From Planctomycetota bacterium (GTDB lineage: Bacteria; Planctomycetota; Phycisphaerae; UBA1845), in contig JACQXM010000062.1 of the NCBI GenBank assembly GCA_016208685.1, positions 124,001 through 188,000 of the forward strand: a DNA stretch of 64,000 bases, written 5' to 3'. Shown here piece by piece: positions 27,930 to 36,112 of the stretch. The notes under the pieces are model-generated. The model saw only the letters and a list, made by a program, of their open reading frames with translations, was not told the DNA's origin and searched no databases. Numbering within the stretch: the first letter of the stretch is position 1; every line of letters starts with the position of its first letter. The position numbers and the translations under genes are program-made.

Positions 27930-28661
27930 TCACGCTTTGTGCGGATGCGGAACGAACCTCCGGGGCGCCGATCGGTCCTCCATTGTCGCACACCACGCCG
28001 CGGTAACGGTCTCCGGCGACACCGTTCCGCGTGCGCTCAATTCGTTCCGCAGGAATTTTATCAACGACGCGGCCAGTGCCAAGTAGCGCGAGATTGTGTG
28101 CGGCGGAATCAGGATCCCCAACGTGTCAACACCCTCGTAGACGAGGCAATCGCCGGCGCCGAGGGTGTAGCCAAATGCTAACGAGCGATACGTCCGGTGC
28201 GTGAACTTTGACAAGGCACGATAGTCATCCCGCTTGGCACTTGCGGGGCCTTCTCCCTCGGTCGTCTTCACATACTTTCGGTAAACGGAATGCTCAACAA
28301 CCTCGTCCTTGTACCAGCGCTCCAACGACTTCCGCGATTCTGTCGACTCGCTATGAAAGAATGCAGCAAGATCGAGGGTCTCGGTGACATCTCGGAACAG
28401 CCGCCCTGCCAAGCGATGTCTCTTATCTCGTAAGAGCTCCACGCAATCGCGAAGAGACTCGAGAGCGTCGACCTGCAACATCCAGATTGCCTTCTCGCCA
28501 GAAGTATCGTCCCGATGAAATCGGCGTGAAGAACCGCATAGGTGCCGGTGAAGTACGTCCAAAAACGCCGCCGCTTCTCGCAGAAACTGACATTGGGCGT
28601 CATACTCATAAGGATTGGCGTACGCCTCTTGGGGTGTGCGATCCCAGATGAAGCTAGGCAT
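27930..28661 (-). CDS. Hypothetical helical protein (possibly DUF5677-like)
   Basis: 243 aa, ATG at 28661 with AGAGG upstream. No signal peptide or membrane helix. It is strongly alpha-helical, with the core ALESLRDCVELLRDKRHRLA followed by LFRDVTETLDLAAFFHSE. The pattern (long helices with Arg/Glu, a mid region ALSKFTHRTYRSLAFGY) recalls DUF5677/HEPN-type proteins of mobile or defence contexts, but no diagnostic motif is seen. Base composition is visibly less GC-rich than both neighbours, and the gene lies between imperfect 39-bp inverted repeats, so horizontal acquisition is likely. Function unknown. Confidence 0.65.
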   Translation of the reverse strand: MPSFIWDRTPQEAYANPYEYDAQCQFLREAAAFLDVLHRHLCGSSRRFHRDDTSGEKAIWMLQVDALESLRDCVELLRDKRHRLAGRLFRDVTETLDLAAFFHSESTESRKSLERWYKDEVVEHSVYRKYVKTTEGEGPASAKRDDYRALSKFTHRTYRSLAFGYTLGAGDCLVYEGVDTLGILIPPHTISRYLALAASLIKFLRNELSARGTVSPETVTAAWCATMEDRSAPRRFVPHPHKA

Positions 28662-29314
28662 GCCTACCTCTTCTCAACCTGATCCCAAGATCCCCGCGCC
28701 CGATCTCGCCCTTTACGACCGAACCCTGTCGCGACGCGCCACCTTGTGGGTGTTCCTGGCGGGTTGACGCCACTGGCCCCGATTCCGATCCCACGCGGGC
28801 TCAGCCACCTGGGTCAGTCGCGAAAGCCGCCGCACACGAATCCATTGCCGCCCCACAGGACCATCTCGTGACGTCCCCGTAGTATGAATACCGCTTCATC
28901 AGGCCGGCCCAACCACCCGGTCCACGCGGTTCGCTTCCCGTGCGGCGCTGGACCCGTCTTTCCCTTCGCGGATCGCCCCTGGGCGTCCGCCCTTCAAAGC
29001 AGCTCGCGCTCGGGCCGTGGACCCTTGACAACCGGGCGGGAATCGCGCCCCCGTGCCATAAGGCCCGACATTGGATGGATTCGCGTGGCGCGCGTCAAGC
29101 GCGGAATTGTTTCTGCCGCGCGCACCGCCGCCGTTGCAGTGCTGGACTGACCTGCCCGCGATTCATGTACCAGCCGCGATGAGAGCCGACGGTGCTTCGC
29201 CGTGCCGGGCGCGTGAATTGCCAACGCCGAGCCACGCTCGCTACTGCGCATGCGCTTGCACGCGGCCTAGCGCATTGGCGGCCGGCGGGGCCGGCCGTAC
29301 GCTATCCCGCCATT
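28662..29314. other. Long intergenic region upstream of the dGTPase gene
   Basis: 653 bp with only one recognised item, the right copy of the 39-bp inverted repeat at 29149-29187. Short open frames here have no family resemblance or ribosome-binding site. Confidence 0.5.
29149..29187 (+). repeat. 39-bp inverted repeat, right copy
   Basis: Begins GACCTGCCCGCGATTC and pairs in inverted orientation with 27884-27922 (34/39). Confidence 0.7.
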
Positions 29315-30655
29315 ATGGCCAATGGCAACGAGGCTATGCTTGCACGGTACGCCGTCCGGGCGGCCGACTGCGGCGGGCGAACGCACGGCGAGCCGGCCGA
29401 CCCCCTTCGCGGGCCCTTCGAGATCGATCGCCATCGCGTCATCAACTGCACCGCCTTCCGCCGCCTGGAACACAAGACTCAGGTCTTCGCTCCCGCTCAC
29501 CACGACCATTTCCGAACCCGCCTGACCCACACGCTGGAAGTGGCGAATATCGCCCGCTGCCTGGCCGCTGGTCTCGGAGCCAACGAGGCGCTGGCCGAGG
29601 CAATCGCCCTTGCCCACGACCTGGGCCATCCGCCCTTCGGGCACGCCGGCGAGGCCGCACTCGACCAAGCGCTCGCCGGTCACGGCGGGTTCAACCACAA
29701 CGCCCATTCCCTGCGGGTCGTGGAGTACCTGGAACATCCCTACCCCGCGTTTCGCGGGCTTAACCTGACGGCCGCCGTCCGCGCCGGGCTGGCGAGTCAC
29801 GTCACCCTGTACGACAGGCCGGAGCGAGCCGCGGGCGCCAGCCCGCACGGCCGGGAGGCAGACGCGCGCGGGTCGGGCGGATCGTCCGGTGAATCGGCTC
29901 CCCCACCGCTGAAGCGGTGGGCCACCCAACCGGGCGAATCGGCTCCCACCCCGTCGGAGCGAGCCGCGGGCTGTAGCCCGCGCGGCCCGGAGGCGGACGC
30001 GCGCGGGTCTGGCGAGCCGTCATGTGAATCGGCTCCCCCACCGCTGAAGCGGTGGGCCACCCAACCGGCTTCCGGCTCGCCGACCATCGAGGCGCAGATC
30101 GCGTCGCTGGCGGACCGGATCGCTTACGACTGCCACGATCTCGAGGACGCCTTGGGGGCCGGGCTGATCGACGCGGCCGCCCTGACCGGCGTGGCTCTGT
30201 GGGGCGAGGCGTATGAACCGATTGCGGCTCAGCATCGGGATAAATCAGTATTCGCCGTCCGTCGCCCGGTGCTGGATGCCATGCTGGATCGAGTGCTTGG
30301 CGACGTGGTGGCCGAGTCGTGCCGTCGGCTTCAGGGCGTGGGGGGTCTGAGCGATGTGCTCGCGGCCGGCGCTCCGCTTGTGGTCGCGTCACCGGAGATC
30401 GAGGAGGGGCTTCGGGAGTTGGAGCGATTTCTTCTGGAGCGGGTGTATCGACATCCCGATATTGCCGCGATGGACGCTCGCGGGCGGGAGATGGTCCTCG
30501 CGCTGTTCGAGGCCTACCGCTCCGACCCAGGCAGACTGCCGCAGCGCTTCCGCGAGCGGATCGGGAGTCAGGATGTCGAGCGAGTGATCGGCGACTACAT
30601 CGCGGGGATGACCGACCGTTTCTGCGGGGAGGAGTACCGGCGGTGGGTTCGTTGA
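29315..30655 (+). CDS. dgt: dGTP triphosphohydrolase-like HD protein with in-frame repeat insertion
   Basis: 446 aa from the ATG at 29315; an ATG at 29336 is also possible. Deoxyguanosinetriphosphate triphosphohydrolase signatures are YAVRAADCGGRTHGEP, DRHRVINCTAFRRLEHKTQV, TRLTHTLEVA (metal His near 72), AHDLGHPPFGHAGE (HD at 101-102) and, after the insertion, IASLADRIAYDCHDLEDAL. The enzyme hydrolyses dGTP to deoxyguanosine and triphosphate, lowering dNTP pools; some homologues act against phage. Residues about 170-251 (82 aa) are not family sequence: they translate two tandem copies of palindromic repeats also found in intergenic DNA. They are in frame and the flanking domain is intact, so the protein may still be active with an extra loop. 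Confidence 0.9.
   Translation: MANGNEAMLARYAVRAADCGGRTHGEPADPLRGPFEIDRHRVINCTAFRRLEHKTQVFAPAHHDHFRTRLTHTLEVANIARCLAAGLGANEALAEAIALAHDLGHPPFGHAGEAALDQALAGHGGFNHNAHSLRVVEYLEHPYPAFRGLNLTAAVRAGLASHVTLYDRPERAAGASPHGREADARGSGGSSGESAPPPLKRWATQPGESAPTPSERAAGCSPRGPEADARGSGEPSCESAPPPLKRWATQPASGSPTIEAQIASLADRIAYDCHDLEDALGAGLIDAAALTGVALWGEAYEPIAAQHRDKSVFAVRRPVLDAMLDRVLGDVVAESCRRLQGVGGLSDVLAAGAPLVVASPEIEEGLRELERFLLERVYRHPDIAAMDARGREMVLALFEAYRSDPGRLPQRFRERIGSQDVERVIGDYIAGMTDRFCGEEYRRWVR
29821..30068. repeat. Tandem 135-bp palindromic repeat unit inside the dGTPase gene
   Basis: Unit 1 starts at 29821 and unit 2 at 29956 (exactly 135 bp, 45 codons; the second unit is shorter, to about 30068). Each carries a type C hairpin (GAGCCGCGGGC...GCCCGC) and a type B hairpin (CCACCGCTGAAGCGGTGG followed by GCCACCCA). 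Type B recurs at 33633-33669 and 53240-53269, type C at 32258-32284. Confidence 0.9.
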
Positions 30656-30771
30656 TTGCCCGCCGCGCGGAGGTCCGGCCGGTGGCTCAGACTTCGGGGT
30701 CGGTCGGCTGGCCGGCCCGGGCTCGCGACAGCTTCTCACAAGCAAACTCCGTTCCGAATCGGATTTTTTCG

Positions 30772-30799
30772 TTGACTCCCCATATGTGGGGTGTATGGT
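30772..30799 (+). promoter_or_regulatory. Promoter-like sequence with palindromic operator-like spacer
   Basis: TTGACT (30772-30777), a 16-bp spacer and TATGGT (30794-30799) resemble a sigma-70 promoter in otherwise GC-rich DNA, with a T-run just upstream. Most of the spacer is a perfect inverted repeat, CCCCA-TATG-TGGGG (30778-30791), a typical operator position. It lies 106 bp before the proposed start of the aminomutase gene. No regulator gene is adjacent. Confidence 0.45.
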
Positions 30800-30904
30800 T
30801 AGTGACGAACACTACGGGCCGAGGGTGCTACCGCGGCGTTGCGGTGGGGCTCGACGCGACTCCGGGCTGAGCCGGCTCGATCAGCCCGTCCTGCGAGTGG
30901 GATG

Positions 30905-32227
30905 ATGGACGAGACCAGTTGCGGTTCTGAACCGGACCCTGGCGGGCGAAGCGAACAGGCCCTCCAACTGTTCGTATTGAACAACGAAACATCACTTCTC
31001 CCCGAACCCAAGAATCCACTAGCCCCGCGGGTCCGCCGTCTCCGCCCGCTGAGCGCGCGGAAGCCGCGTGACACGGCACGTGTGCCGCGGATGGATATCA
31101 GCCCGCAGGTGGCGCAGTTTCGCCGCCGCTTCTTCCCCGAGGCCACGGTCAGCGAGTGGAACGATTGGCGCTGGCAGCTTCGCAATCGCATTCGCACGGT
31201 GGAGCATCTGGAGCGCATCTTCACCCTCGCCGACGAGGAGCGTGAGGCCGTCCGCCGCATCGGCGGGCATCTTCCGGTGGGGATCACGCCGTACTATGCC
31301 GCGCTGTGTCACCGGGAGAATGAGCGCGATCCACTGCGCACCACGATGATTCCGGTCACGGATGAGCTTCGCGTTCACCCCGGTGAATTCGCCGACCCGC
31401 TGGCCGAGGACGACAGCAGCCCCGTGCCGGGGCTGGTGCATCGCTACCCCGATCGCGTGCTGTTTCTGGTGACCAACTTCTGCGCCACGTACTGCCGCTA
31501 TTGCACTCGGGCGCGGCTGGTGGGGCAGACCGGCGAGTTCCATTTCAACTCCCAGCAGCACGAACGGGCGCTGGAGTACATCGCGGCGCACCCGGAGATT
31601 CGCGACGTGCTGCTCTCCGGCGGCGATCCACTGAGCATGGACGATCGCCGGTTGGAGTGGTTGCTCTCGCGGCTGCGCGACATCCCCCACGTGGAGTTCC
31701 TGCGCGTGGGCAGCAAGGTCCCGGTGGTCCTGCCGCAGCGCGTCACGCCGGAACTGGCGCGCCTGCTACGCAAGTACATGGTGTGGCTGAGCGTGCACTT
31801 CATGCACCCGAATGAGCTGACCCGTGAGGTCAAGCAGGCGTGCGAGCGGCTGGCGGACGCGGGCGTTCCGCTGGGCAGCCAGACGGTGCTTCTGAAGGGC
31901 GTCAATGACGACGTGGACACCATGAAGCGGCTGATGCACGGCCTGCTCATGATGCGCGTCCGGCCGTACTACCTGTATCAGTGCGACCCCATCCAGGGTT
32001 CGGCGCACGTGCGGACTTCCATCGAGAAGGGGATCGAGATCATCGAAGGCCTTCGCGGCCACACCACGGGCTACGCCGTGCCGCACTTCGTGGTGGACGC
32101 GCCCGGCGGGGGCGGCAAGATTCCGCTGATTCCCGAGTACCTGCAGGGCCGCGACGGCAACGACGTGGTGTTCCGCAACTTCGAGGGTAAAACGTTCCGC
32201 TACTACGACGCGGTGGCCGCGGGCTAG
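30905..32227 (+). CDS. KamA-family radical SAM aminomutase, probably lysine 2,3-aminomutase
   Basis: 440 aa from the ATG at 30905; an ATG at 31091 would give the usual family N-terminus, so the first 62 residues are uncertain. The radical SAM cluster motif CATYCRYC (CxxxCxxC) is at residues 193-200, PLP-binding Lys405 is in APGGGGK, and both aspartates that hold the lysine side-chain amine in clostridial lysine 2,3-aminomutase are present (YQCDP, Asp361; FVVDAPGGGG, Asp398). WNDWRWQLRNRI near the start is conserved. It should convert L-lysine to L-beta-lysine with SAM, a [4Fe-4S] cluster and PLP. EF-P modification (EpmB) is an alternative, but no EF-P or EpmA gene is seen. Two ATP-grasp genes and a GNAT gene follow on the same strand. 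Confidence 0.88.
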   Translation: MDETSCGSEPDPGGRSEQALQLFVLNNETSLLPEPKNPLAPRVRRLRPLSARKPRDTARVPRMDISPQVAQFRRRFFPEATVSEWNDWRWQLRNRIRTVEHLERIFTLADEEREAVRRIGGHLPVGITPYYAALCHRENERDPLRTTMIPVTDELRVHPGEFADPLAEDDSSPVPGLVHRYPDRVLFLVTNFCATYCRYCTRARLVGQTGEFHFNSQQHERALEYIAAHPEIRDVLLSGGDPLSMDDRRLEWLLSRLRDIPHVEFLRVGSKVPVVLPQRVTPELARLLRKYMVWLSVHFMHPNELTREVKQACERLADAGVPLGSQTVLLKGVNDDVDTMKRLMHGLLMMRVRPYYLYQCDPIQGSAHVRTSIEKGIEIIEGLRGHTTGYAVPHFVVDAPGGGGKIPLIPEYLQGRDGNDVVFRNFEGKTFRYYDAVAAG

Positions 32228-32257
32228 TGTCGTGTCTCGTTGGCGGTTAGCCGTATC

Positions 32258-32284
32258 GAGCCGCGGGCTTGAGCCCGCGCGGCC
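32258..32284. repeat. Palindromic repeat, type C
   Basis: GAGCCGCGGGC-TTGA-GCCCGCGCGGCC hairpin just after the aminomutase gene; the same hairpin core occurs twice inside the dGTPase gene. It has no T-run, so it is not a clear terminator. Confidence 0.7.
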
Positions 32285-32511
32285 CCACAATGGCCGAAAG
32301 TCCGCCACGGGAGTGATCCACCTACGGTTAGGTGATCGCGATACACTAAACGAGCGCGGGCCGGTGCGTGCGGGCGCTAGCGACTGCCCCATCGCCTGAG
32401 CCGTGGGCGAGTCGAGTCTGTTGCGGGGTGTAGAACCCTTCACTCAGAACTCCCAGTACCTCGCGCAGGGGACCGCGCGAAGCGTCGCCCGTGCGGTGGA
32501 GGAGACGAAGC

Positions 32512-33531
32512 ATGAACATCGGCATGACCTACGACCTGCGCGACGACTACCTCGCCGCGGGCTATTCCGAGGAAGCGACGGCGGAGTTCGACCGTCCGGA
32601 CACCATCGCGGCGATCGAGGATGCCCTGCGCGGCATGGGGCATGAGGTCGATCGTATCGGACACGTCAAGAACCTCGTCGCCCGACTGGCGGCGGGGGAT
32701 CGCTGGGACCTGGTCTTCAACATCGCCGAGGGCTTGTACGGCGCGGGTCGCGAGGCGCAGGTGCCGGCGCTGCTGGAAGCCTACGAGGTCCCCTGTGTTT
32801 TCTCCGATTCGCTGGTGCTGGCGCTCACGCTGCACAAGGGCCTGACCAAACGGGTGATCCGCGATCTGGGGCTTCCGACCGCGGACTTCGCCGTGGTGGA
32901 AACGGTCGGCGATGTCGCCAACGTGGAGCTCCCCTATCCGCTCTTCTGCAAACCGGTCGCCGAGGGCACGGGCAAGGGGATCAGCGCCGCGTCGAAGGTT
33001 GGCAATCCGTCGGAGCTCGCCGGGGTGTGCCGACGGTTGCTCGCCGAGTTCCGCCAGCCGGTGCTGGTGGAGACCTACCTGCCGGGGCGGGAGTTCACGG
33101 TGGGCATCGTGGGCACGGGCGACGCCGCGGAATGCGTGGGAGTAATGGAGATCATCCTCAACGATCGCGCCGAGGCCGCGGCGTACGGATACGTCAACAA
33201 GGAGCACTACGAAGAGCTGGTTCGCTACGAGATGGTCCACGGAGCGATGGAGCAGAGTGCCGCAAGCCTGGCACTGGCCTGCTGGCGCGGACTGGGATGC
33301 CGCGACGGCGGCCGCATCGACCTGCGCGCCGACGCCGCCGGACGGTTGTGCTTCATGGAGGTCAATCCGCTCGCTGGGTTGCATCCGGTCCGTTCCGACC
33401 TGCCGATTCTCGCCGGTCGAAACGGAATATCGTATCGCGAACTGCTTCGCCGCATGTTGGATTCCGCGATTCTACGCGTCGGCCGCGGCGCCGCGGCGGC
33501 GACCTCGATGGGCGCGCGAGCCTGCGCCTGA
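32512..33531 (+). CDS. ATP-grasp ligase, D-Ala-D-Ala-ligase-like (first of two)
   Basis: 339 aa from the ATG at 32512, preceded by GGAGGAGACGAAGC. The N-terminal domain begins MNIGMTYDLRDDYLAAGYSE and includes WDLVFNIAEGLYGAGREAQV, a variant of the ligase N-domain. The ATP-grasp fold follows: LFCKPVAEGTGKGISAASKV (ATP loop), VLVETYLPGREFTVGIVG, and metal ligands in RLCFMEVNPLAGLHP. Such enzymes join a carboxylate to an amine through an acyl phosphate. The relaxed glycine loop (EGTGKG instead of EGSS.G) and lack of cell-wall neighbours argue against a housekeeping Ddl. Inferred role: condensing a beta-amino acid made by the upstream aminomutase, substrate unproven. Confidence 0.85.
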   Translation: MNIGMTYDLRDDYLAAGYSEEATAEFDRPDTIAAIEDALRGMGHEVDRIGHVKNLVARLAAGDRWDLVFNIAEGLYGAGREAQVPALLEAYEVPCVFSDSLVLALTLHKGLTKRVIRDLGLPTADFAVVETVGDVANVELPYPLFCKPVAEGTGKGISAASKVGNPSELAGVCRRLLAEFRQPVLVETYLPGREFTVGIVGTGDAAECVGVMEIILNDRAEAAAYGYVNKEHYEELVRYEMVHGAMEQSAASLALACWRGLGCRDGGRIDLRADAAGRLCFMEVNPLAGLHPVRSDLPILAGRNGISYRELLRRMLDSAILRVGRGAAAATSMGARACA

Positions 33532-34383
33532 TAGCCGCCCGGCGATGGCCCGTGTACCATGCCGGCGCGGAACCTCGCTACGATGGCACTCGCGCGAGCA
33601 TTGCTCCACGCCCCTTCCGCGTCGTAAGGTGGCTGGGTGGCCCACCGCTTCAGCGGTGTGGGAGCCGAACGCTCTGCGAAGGCGGAATGGCGAATGCGGA
33701 ACGTGGAAACCGAGCCGCGACCGTGAGGGAGCGGGCAAAGCACGCGACGCGGCGATGTACGATCAGTACCGCGACAGTGTGGAGCGGTCAGACAACGCCG
33801 AATGTCGAATAGCGAACCCCAACCTGCCGTCAAGCCGGGAGCTTTAGCTCGCGCGGCATGGCGAACCTCGTGGTCCGACGCAGCCAAAACCGCGCGTTCC
33901 TACGGACGGCTACCGAGGTGCCGCCCTCAGGCGGCGCGTTTGTATCGCCGCGCGGCATGAATGCCGCGGCTCGGGTCAACCGGCAAAACTGGTTGCGGCG
34001 GGGCACTCGTGACTGACCGGCTGGAAAGCCGGTCCCACAGCGCGCTCTCACCCGGCTGTCCCACAGCGCGGGAACTGACCAACAGCCGAAGGGCAGCGCG
34101 ATCCGAAGTCGCCGGGCGCGATTCGCACCCCACCATCCGCGAAGAAGCCCGCTGCCGAACGCGGCCGCCGGGGCCGCAACGCAATCAGGCCCACGTAGGT
34201 TGCGGCCGCGAATGTCGAATGCTGAATTCGGAATGCGGAAGGGGCGGTTCGTCGCGGTGCAACGGAGCCGTTTTCGTGCACAAGACGATGCGCGGAGAAT
34301 GCAAACATCTTTCGCCGTAAGGAACTAACGGTCGTGGCTCTATTGGGCCGGCGCCGACGCGTGCCGTGATATAGACCCCCAGA
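33532..34383. other. Repeat-rich intergenic region inside the aminomutase/ATP-grasp group
   Basis: 852 bp with no supportable gene. It holds an inverted type B hairpin (33633-33669), a block with CCGCGACCGTGAGGGAGCGG at about 33715-33738 that recurs at about 53740-53763, several GAATGCGGAATG-like runs (about 33684, 33798, 34211) and a type C-like hairpin near 33832-33858. The repeats seem to have inserted between two genes of one pathway. Confidence 0.7.
33633..33669. repeat. Palindromic repeat, type B (inverted copy)
   Basis: TGGGTGGCCCACCGCTTCAG followed by CGGTGTGGGAGCCGA: reverse-orientation copy of the hairpin found twice within the dGTPase gene and at 53240-53269. Confidence 0.8.
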
Positions 34384-35370
34384 ATGAACGTCACGCTGCT
34401 ATATGATCGCCTCTCTCCGGACGCCCGTGAGGACGAGCGCGACGTGCTGGTGCAGAGGGACGCCATCGCCGCGGCCTTGCAGCAGCTCGGGCACCGGTCA
34501 AGTGCGGTCGATCTCTCTTTGAACCTGGACGAGGCACGGGCGGCCCTGCGACGGCTCGGCCCGGACGTGGTCTTCAACCTGGTGGAGGCCGTCGAGGGGA
34601 AGGGTCGGCTCATCTACCTCGCCCCGGCGCTGCTCGACGCCATGAAGCTGCCCTACACCGGCGCCGGCACCGAGGCGATGTTCATCACCTCCAGCAAGCT
34701 GCTCACCAAGCGCATGCTCGCGACATGCGGAATCGCCACGCCCGCCTGGCTGACCCTCGACCTGCTCCGGCGAGAGAGCCCGCGTGTGGCGGGCCGGTAT
34801 ATCATCAAGTCGGTGTGGGAGGAGGCGTCGGTGGGGTTGGATGAGGACTCGATTCTCGAGGTCCACGACCGCCGTGCGCTCCGGCAGGCCGTCGAGCGGA
34901 GGCTGGATCGCCTGGGCGGCGAGGCCTTCGCCGAGGCGTACGTCGAGGGTCGCGAGTTCAATGTCTCGCTCCTTGCCGACGGTGACGGTTGCACCGTGCT
35001 CCCCTTGGCGGAAATCCGGTTCGACGGCTACAGCGCCGATCGGCCGCGCATCGTGGGCTACCGCGCCAAGTGGGTCGAGGATTCGTTCGAGTATCGAAAC
35101 ACGCGGCGCTGCTTCGACATCTCCGAGGCCGACAGCGGCTTGCTCGCTGAGCTGCGGCGGATTTCCTCCGAATGCTGGACGCTGCTCGGTTTGCGAGGCT
35201 ATGCCCGCGTCGACTTCCGCGTCGATGCGGCCGGCAAGCCGTGGGTTCTGGAGGTCAACGCCAACCCCTGTCTGTCGCCAGATGCCGGCTTCGCGGCCGC
35301 GGCGGAAGTGGCCGGGATGTCCTACACCGACTTGATCGCTAGAATTCTCGCCGATGCGTGTGGAGGCTGA
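34384..35370 (+). CDS. ATP-grasp ligase, D-Ala-D-Ala-ligase-like (second of two)
   Basis: 328 aa, ATG at 34384. It opens MNVTLLYDRLSPDAREDERD and carries PDVVFNLVEAVEGKGRLIYL (N-domain), LPYTGAGTEAMFITSSK, YIIKSVWEEASVGLDEDSIL (ATP-binding loop), EAYVEGREFNVSLLADGDGC and the metal-binding end WVLEVNANPCLSPDAGF. Overall closer to the Ddl pattern than the first ATP-grasp protein, but the loop is EEASVGLD. The two proteins differ enough to expect different substrates or successive condensations. It ends 102 bp before the GNAT gene start. Confidence 0.85.
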   Translation: MNVTLLYDRLSPDAREDERDVLVQRDAIAAALQQLGHRSSAVDLSLNLDEARAALRRLGPDVVFNLVEAVEGKGRLIYLAPALLDAMKLPYTGAGTEAMFITSSKLLTKRMLATCGIATPAWLTLDLLRRESPRVAGRYIIKSVWEEASVGLDEDSILEVHDRRALRQAVERRLDRLGGEAFAEAYVEGREFNVSLLADGDGCTVLPLAEIRFDGYSADRPRIVGYRAKWVEDSFEYRNTRRCFDISEADSGLLAELRRISSECWTLLGLRGYARVDFRVDAAGKPWVLEVNANPCLSPDAGFAAAAEVAGMSYTDLIARILADACGG

Positions 35371-35472
35371 CGTGCGTCGGTGGGCGTGGGCGGGCCATCC
35401 TCCGCCGGCTCGTGCGAGTGTGCATCGGGCAAAGGGCAATTCCAAGGTCCTGCGCCGGAAGGGGCGGCGTCC

Positions 35473-35985
35473 ATGCTTACCAACGCGAACCCGGCACTGA
35501 CCTTCCGCGACGAGGTGCGCCCGACGGACGGCGCGGCCGTTCGGACCATCGTCGAGTCCGCGGGCTTCTTCCATCCTCACGAAGTCGAGGTCGCCGTCGA
35601 GTTGGTGCAGGAGCGGCTCGGCAAGGGCCGGGCCAGCGGATACCTGTTCCTGTTCGCGGAGGTCGCGGGCACGGTGGCGGGCTACACCTGCTTCGGCGAA
35701 ATACCCTGCACGGAGGGCAGTTACGACCTGTATTGGATCGCCGTGGACGCCCGACTTCGGGGACAGGGGCTGGGGCGCGAGTTGCTGCGCCGCTCTGAGG
35801 AGACAATCGCCGCATCCGGTGGGCGACAGGTATACATCGAAACCTCGTCACGGCCGCTCTACGACCCTACCCGTGCGTTCTACGTGCGCTGCGGCTATCA
35901 CGAGGCCGCGCGCCTGCCGGACTTCTACGCGCGGGGTGATGCCAAGGTGATCTACGTCCGTCACCTCCCGCCGCCGGCGCCATAA
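35473..35985 (+). CDS. GNAT-family N-acetyltransferase
   Basis: 170 aa from the ATG at 35473. The acetyl-CoA site is in WIAVDARLRGQGLGRELLRR (Q/RxxGxG/A motif), with the late motif RAFYVRCGYHEAARLPDFYA and the end GDAKVIYVRHL. It transfers an acetyl group to an amine. It lies just after the second ATP-grasp gene, and the group begins with a lysine aminomutase homologue; in archaeal and clostridial beta-lysine osmolyte synthesis an acetyltransferase (AblB) follows the aminomutase (AblA). Sequence alone does not show that this enzyme is AblB. Confidence 0.85.
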   Translation: MLTNANPALTFRDEVRPTDGAAVRTIVESAGFFHPHEVEVAVELVQERLGKGRASGYLFLFAEVAGTVAGYTCFGEIPCTEGSYDLYWIAVDARLRGQGLGRELLRRSEETIAASGGRQVYIETSSRPLYDPTRAFYVRCGYHEAARLPDFYARGDAKVIYVRHLPPPAP

Positions 35986-36112
35986 ACGCCAGCGCCGGCC
36001 GGGCAGCGCGGCGAGCGGCGCGGCGCTGCACGGTGAACCTGCGGCGCCGACTTGGCATCTGGTCACATCCGCAACGATCGCGGGCCTGGTCCGGTTCCTG
36101 GCCGGCGGGGTC

